64,000 nucleotides of DNA. Origin: Mesorhizobium koreense. GTDB lineage: Bacteria > Pseudomonadota > Alphaproteobacteria > Rhizobiales > Rhizobiaceae. The stretch lies in contig NZ_CP134228.1 in the NCBI RefSeq assembly GCF_031656215.1, forward strand, positions 3,243,001 to 3,307,000, written 5' to 3'. The position numbers were made by a program, and so were the translations under genes. Under the pieces are notes generated by a model, which was not told the origin of the DNA, made no database searches, and saw only the letters and a program-made list of their open reading frames with translations. Within the stretch, counting starts at the first letter, position 1, and each line of letters starts with the position of its first letter. Shown here piece by piece: positions 62,771 to 64,000 of this stretch.

Positions 62771-63178
62771 TCAGCGGCGAGGGATAGCACGCGTCCCGCC
62801 GGCGCGAATGGCGACCGCAGCTTCCGCAGCAATTCTTGCCATAAACTTGCGGCTGAACGTGCCGAGAGGCTCCCTATCCTCAATGGCGAATGAGGCTCGC
62901 AGATCGTCTGTATTGAATTCGTCGACGATCACCCATGCGGGCGTGTAGAGCCGCGCCCGGCGCGCCTCTGTTTCGGGTATCTCGACAGCTCTACGGCTCG
63001 GCAAGGGCCGGCGGCTTGTTATGGGAAATAGAAGCGGCGCCTCCACACCGTCTTGCCCCCGAAAGATGATCATCACACAAGTCGGGCGTGCCTTGCGCCC
63101 GCTTTCTTCTCCGCGATCCTGCCCGTGAGCCCACAAATAAGAGTAGAGGATCACACTGCCGTGTGTGATCTCAGTCAT
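62771..63178 (-). CDS. PemK/MazF-like toxin of a type II toxin-antitoxin pair
   Basis: A 135-residue basic protein. The start ITHGSVILYSYLWAHGQDRG, then GRKARPTCVMIIFRG, FPITSRRP and YTPAWVIVDEFNTDD, follow the PemK-like beta-barrel ribonuclease family, whose N-terminal G-x-[IV] and R-P-x-[LV]V segments are conserved. MazF-type toxins cut mRNA. The ATG at 63178 overlaps the antitoxin stop by eight bases, the usual coupling in such modules. The family call is moderate because the similarity is spread out. Confidence 0.75.
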   Translation of the reverse strand: MTEITHGSVILYSYLWAHGQDRGEESGRKARPTCVMIIFRGQDGVEAPLLFPITSRRPLPSRRAVEIPETEARRARLYTPAWVIVDEFNTDDLRASFAIEDREPLGTFSRKFMARIAAEAAVAIRAGGTRAIPRR

Positions 63179-63422
63179 CGCCACCGTCGCGGGCCGCGAC
63201 CTCGTCAAGCCCGGCGAGGAACAGTTTCCGTTCCTCGCCGCTCAATCTGTCGGTGCGGTAAGCGCGCTGTGCGCCAAGTTCTCTCAAGCGGTCGAAATCC
63301 TCGGCCGTCATGAGCACAAATTTGCGCTTACCGCGGCTGGTTATGTCGACGGGACCGCGAAAGGCGGCCTCGGCAACCTCTCCGGATTTATTGTTGAGTT
63401 CGGTAAGCGTAAATGTCTTCAT
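63171..63422 (-). CDS. Phd/YefM-type antitoxin
   Basis: An 83-residue protein. FTLTELNNKSGEVAEAAFRG, VDITSRGKRKFVLMTAEDFD and RLRELGAQRAY are the Phd/YefM pattern (DNA-binding N-terminus). The acidic tail (FLAGLDEVAARDGGDD) is suited to wrapping the toxin. ATG at 63422. It is upstream of and overlaps the toxin gene. Two overlapping palindromes lie just before it, where the antitoxin-toxin complex would repress the operon. Confidence 0.85.
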   Translation of the reverse strand: MKTFTLTELNNKSGEVAEAAFRGPVDITSRGKRKFVLMTAEDFDRLRELGAQRAYRTDRLSGEERKLFLAGLDEVAARDGGDD

Positions 63423-63449
63423 GGCTCATCACCAATTTCATTATATTCA

Positions 63450-63482
63450 ATATGTTAGCTAACATATCTATTTTAAAGATAT
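63450..63482 (-). promoter_or_regulatory. Operator/promoter of the toxin-antitoxin operon
   Basis: ATATGTTAGCTAACATAT (63450-63467) is a perfect 18-bp palindrome. It overlaps a second inverted repeat, ATATCT-N7-AGATAT (63464-63482). A TATAAT -10 box on the reverse strand lies at 63440-63445, so bound repressor would cover the -35 region. Confidence 0.75.
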
Positions 63483-63593
63483 ATGACAAGTAGGAGCAAC
63501 GATCGAGCGCCATTTGCGTATCGGGCAACGGGTGCTATAGGGGCGCGGACCTCGGGCGTTCGCCCGCTTTTTCAGCCTGTTCCGGAGCCTTTC

Positions 63594-64000
63594 ATGAGCA
63601 AGATCAAAGTTGCCAATCCCGTCGTCGAACTCGACGGAGACGAGATGACCCGCATCATCTGGCAGGCGATCAAGGACAAGCTCATCCACCCCTATCTCGA
63701 TATCGACCTCAAATATTACGACCTCGGCGTCGAACACCGCGACGCCACCGATGACAAGGTGACGATCGAGGCCGCCGAGGCCATCAAGAAATACGGTGTC
63801 GGCGTCAAATGCGCGACCATCACCCCGGACGAGGCGCGCGTCGAGGAATTCCACCTCAAGAAGATGTGGAAGTCGCCCAACGGCACCATCCGCAACATCC
63901 TGGGCGGTACGATCTTCCGCGAGCCGATCATCTGCAAGAACGTTCCGCGCCTGGTGCCCGGCTGGACACAGCCGATCATCGTCGGTCGCCACGCCTATGG
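63594..64000 (+). CDS. icd: NADP-dependent isocitrate dehydrogenase (partial, 3' end outside window)
   Basis: The first 135 residues of a eukaryote-type homodimeric isocitrate dehydrogenase of the TCA cycle. It begins [20 protein letters not shown] and continues [59 protein letters not shown] and [16 protein letters not shown]. The ATG at 63594 has GGAG upstream. A TTGCGT-N16-TATAGG sequence about 50-75 bp upstream may be its promoter. The gene runs off the window. Confidence 0.96.
   Translation, partial: MSKIKVANPVVELDGDEMTRIIWQAIKDKLIHPYLDIDLKYYDLGVEHRDATDDKVTIEAAEAIKKYGVGVKCATITPDEARVEEFHLKKMWKSPNGTIRNILGGTIFREPIICKNVPRLVPGWTQPIIVGRHAY

Overview
The window is GC-rich, densely packed chromosomal DNA from an alphaproteobacterium of the Hyphomicrobiales (Rhizobiales), most like the Mesorhizobium/Phyllobacteriaceae group. 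The evidence is a cyclic beta-1,2-glucan exporter (NdvA/ChvA), an IolC kinase fused to a DUF2090 aldolase-like domain, an RpiR-type IolR with GGAA-N6-TTCC operators, a giant coiled-coil protein resembling the growth-pole-ring protein GPR/RgsE, an ATP12 chaperone gene beside rluC, and many rhizobial-style intergenic palindromic repeats. I see no rRNA, tRNA, CRISPR array, prophage, integrase or transposase. The window cuts the ATP12 gene at its left edge and icd at its right edge.

Layout. 1-6.6 kb: ATP12 chaperone, rluC, ndvA, a LysR regulator with a tartrate/D-malate-type dehydrogenase, and small proteins including a DUF1127-like one. 6.8-13.2 kb: a GlxA-type regulator, a NitT/TauT-type ABC importer of unknown substrate, a DUF1194 von Willebrand-like protein, a J-domain-like protein, and a PadR (YqjI-like) plus DUF2218 pair behind a mirrored operator. 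13.2-16.1 kb: an MFS carrier and pncB. 16.3-31.2 kb: an inositol regulon. It comprises iolC-iolD-iolE-(small membrane protein)-iolB, iolR, a Gfo/Idh/MocA oxidoreductase, and an ABC importer operon ending in idhA and an SDR gene. A methyltransferase/MmyB-type regulator pair is inserted between these.

31.3-37.9 kb: an LLM flavin enzyme, a lipoprotein, and a divergent sugar-acid locus (L-fuconolactonase-like, L-fucose-dehydrogenase-like aldo/keto reductase, UxaA-family dehydratase, creatininase-family hydrolase). 37.9-43.1 kb: a methyltransferase, a MaoC hydratase overlapping fadD, a ferredoxin-NADP reductase, a [2Fe-2S] ferredoxin and an Hpt protein. 43.4-48.5 kb: the 1699-residue GPR/RgsE-like protein, carrying two arrays of tandem helical repeats. 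48.8-52.9 kb: a four-gene MCE/Mla-type lipid transport operon. 53.1-59.8 kb: dipeptide epimerase, an MFS carrier, an SDR with FAH hydrolase, and a malic enzyme. 59.8-64 kb: a 2OG-Fe(II) oxygenase, DUF3008, murI-trmJ, a Phd/PemK-like toxin-antitoxin pair and icd.

How the genes work together. The best-supported circuit is inositol use. The ABC importer brings in the substrate, IdhA oxidises it, and IolE, IolD, IolB and IolC carry it to 2-deoxy-5-keto-gluconate 6-phosphate. The DUF2090 part of IolC may split that product. IolR operators lie at the importer, iolC and iolR promoters. At the first two they occur as tandem pairs exactly 30 bp apart. iolA/mmsA is not in the window. Several other regulators sit next to clear palindromes that look like their own operators (LysR, PadR, MmyB-type, Phd antitoxin). 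Function is assigned from recognisable sequence families, not from database searches.
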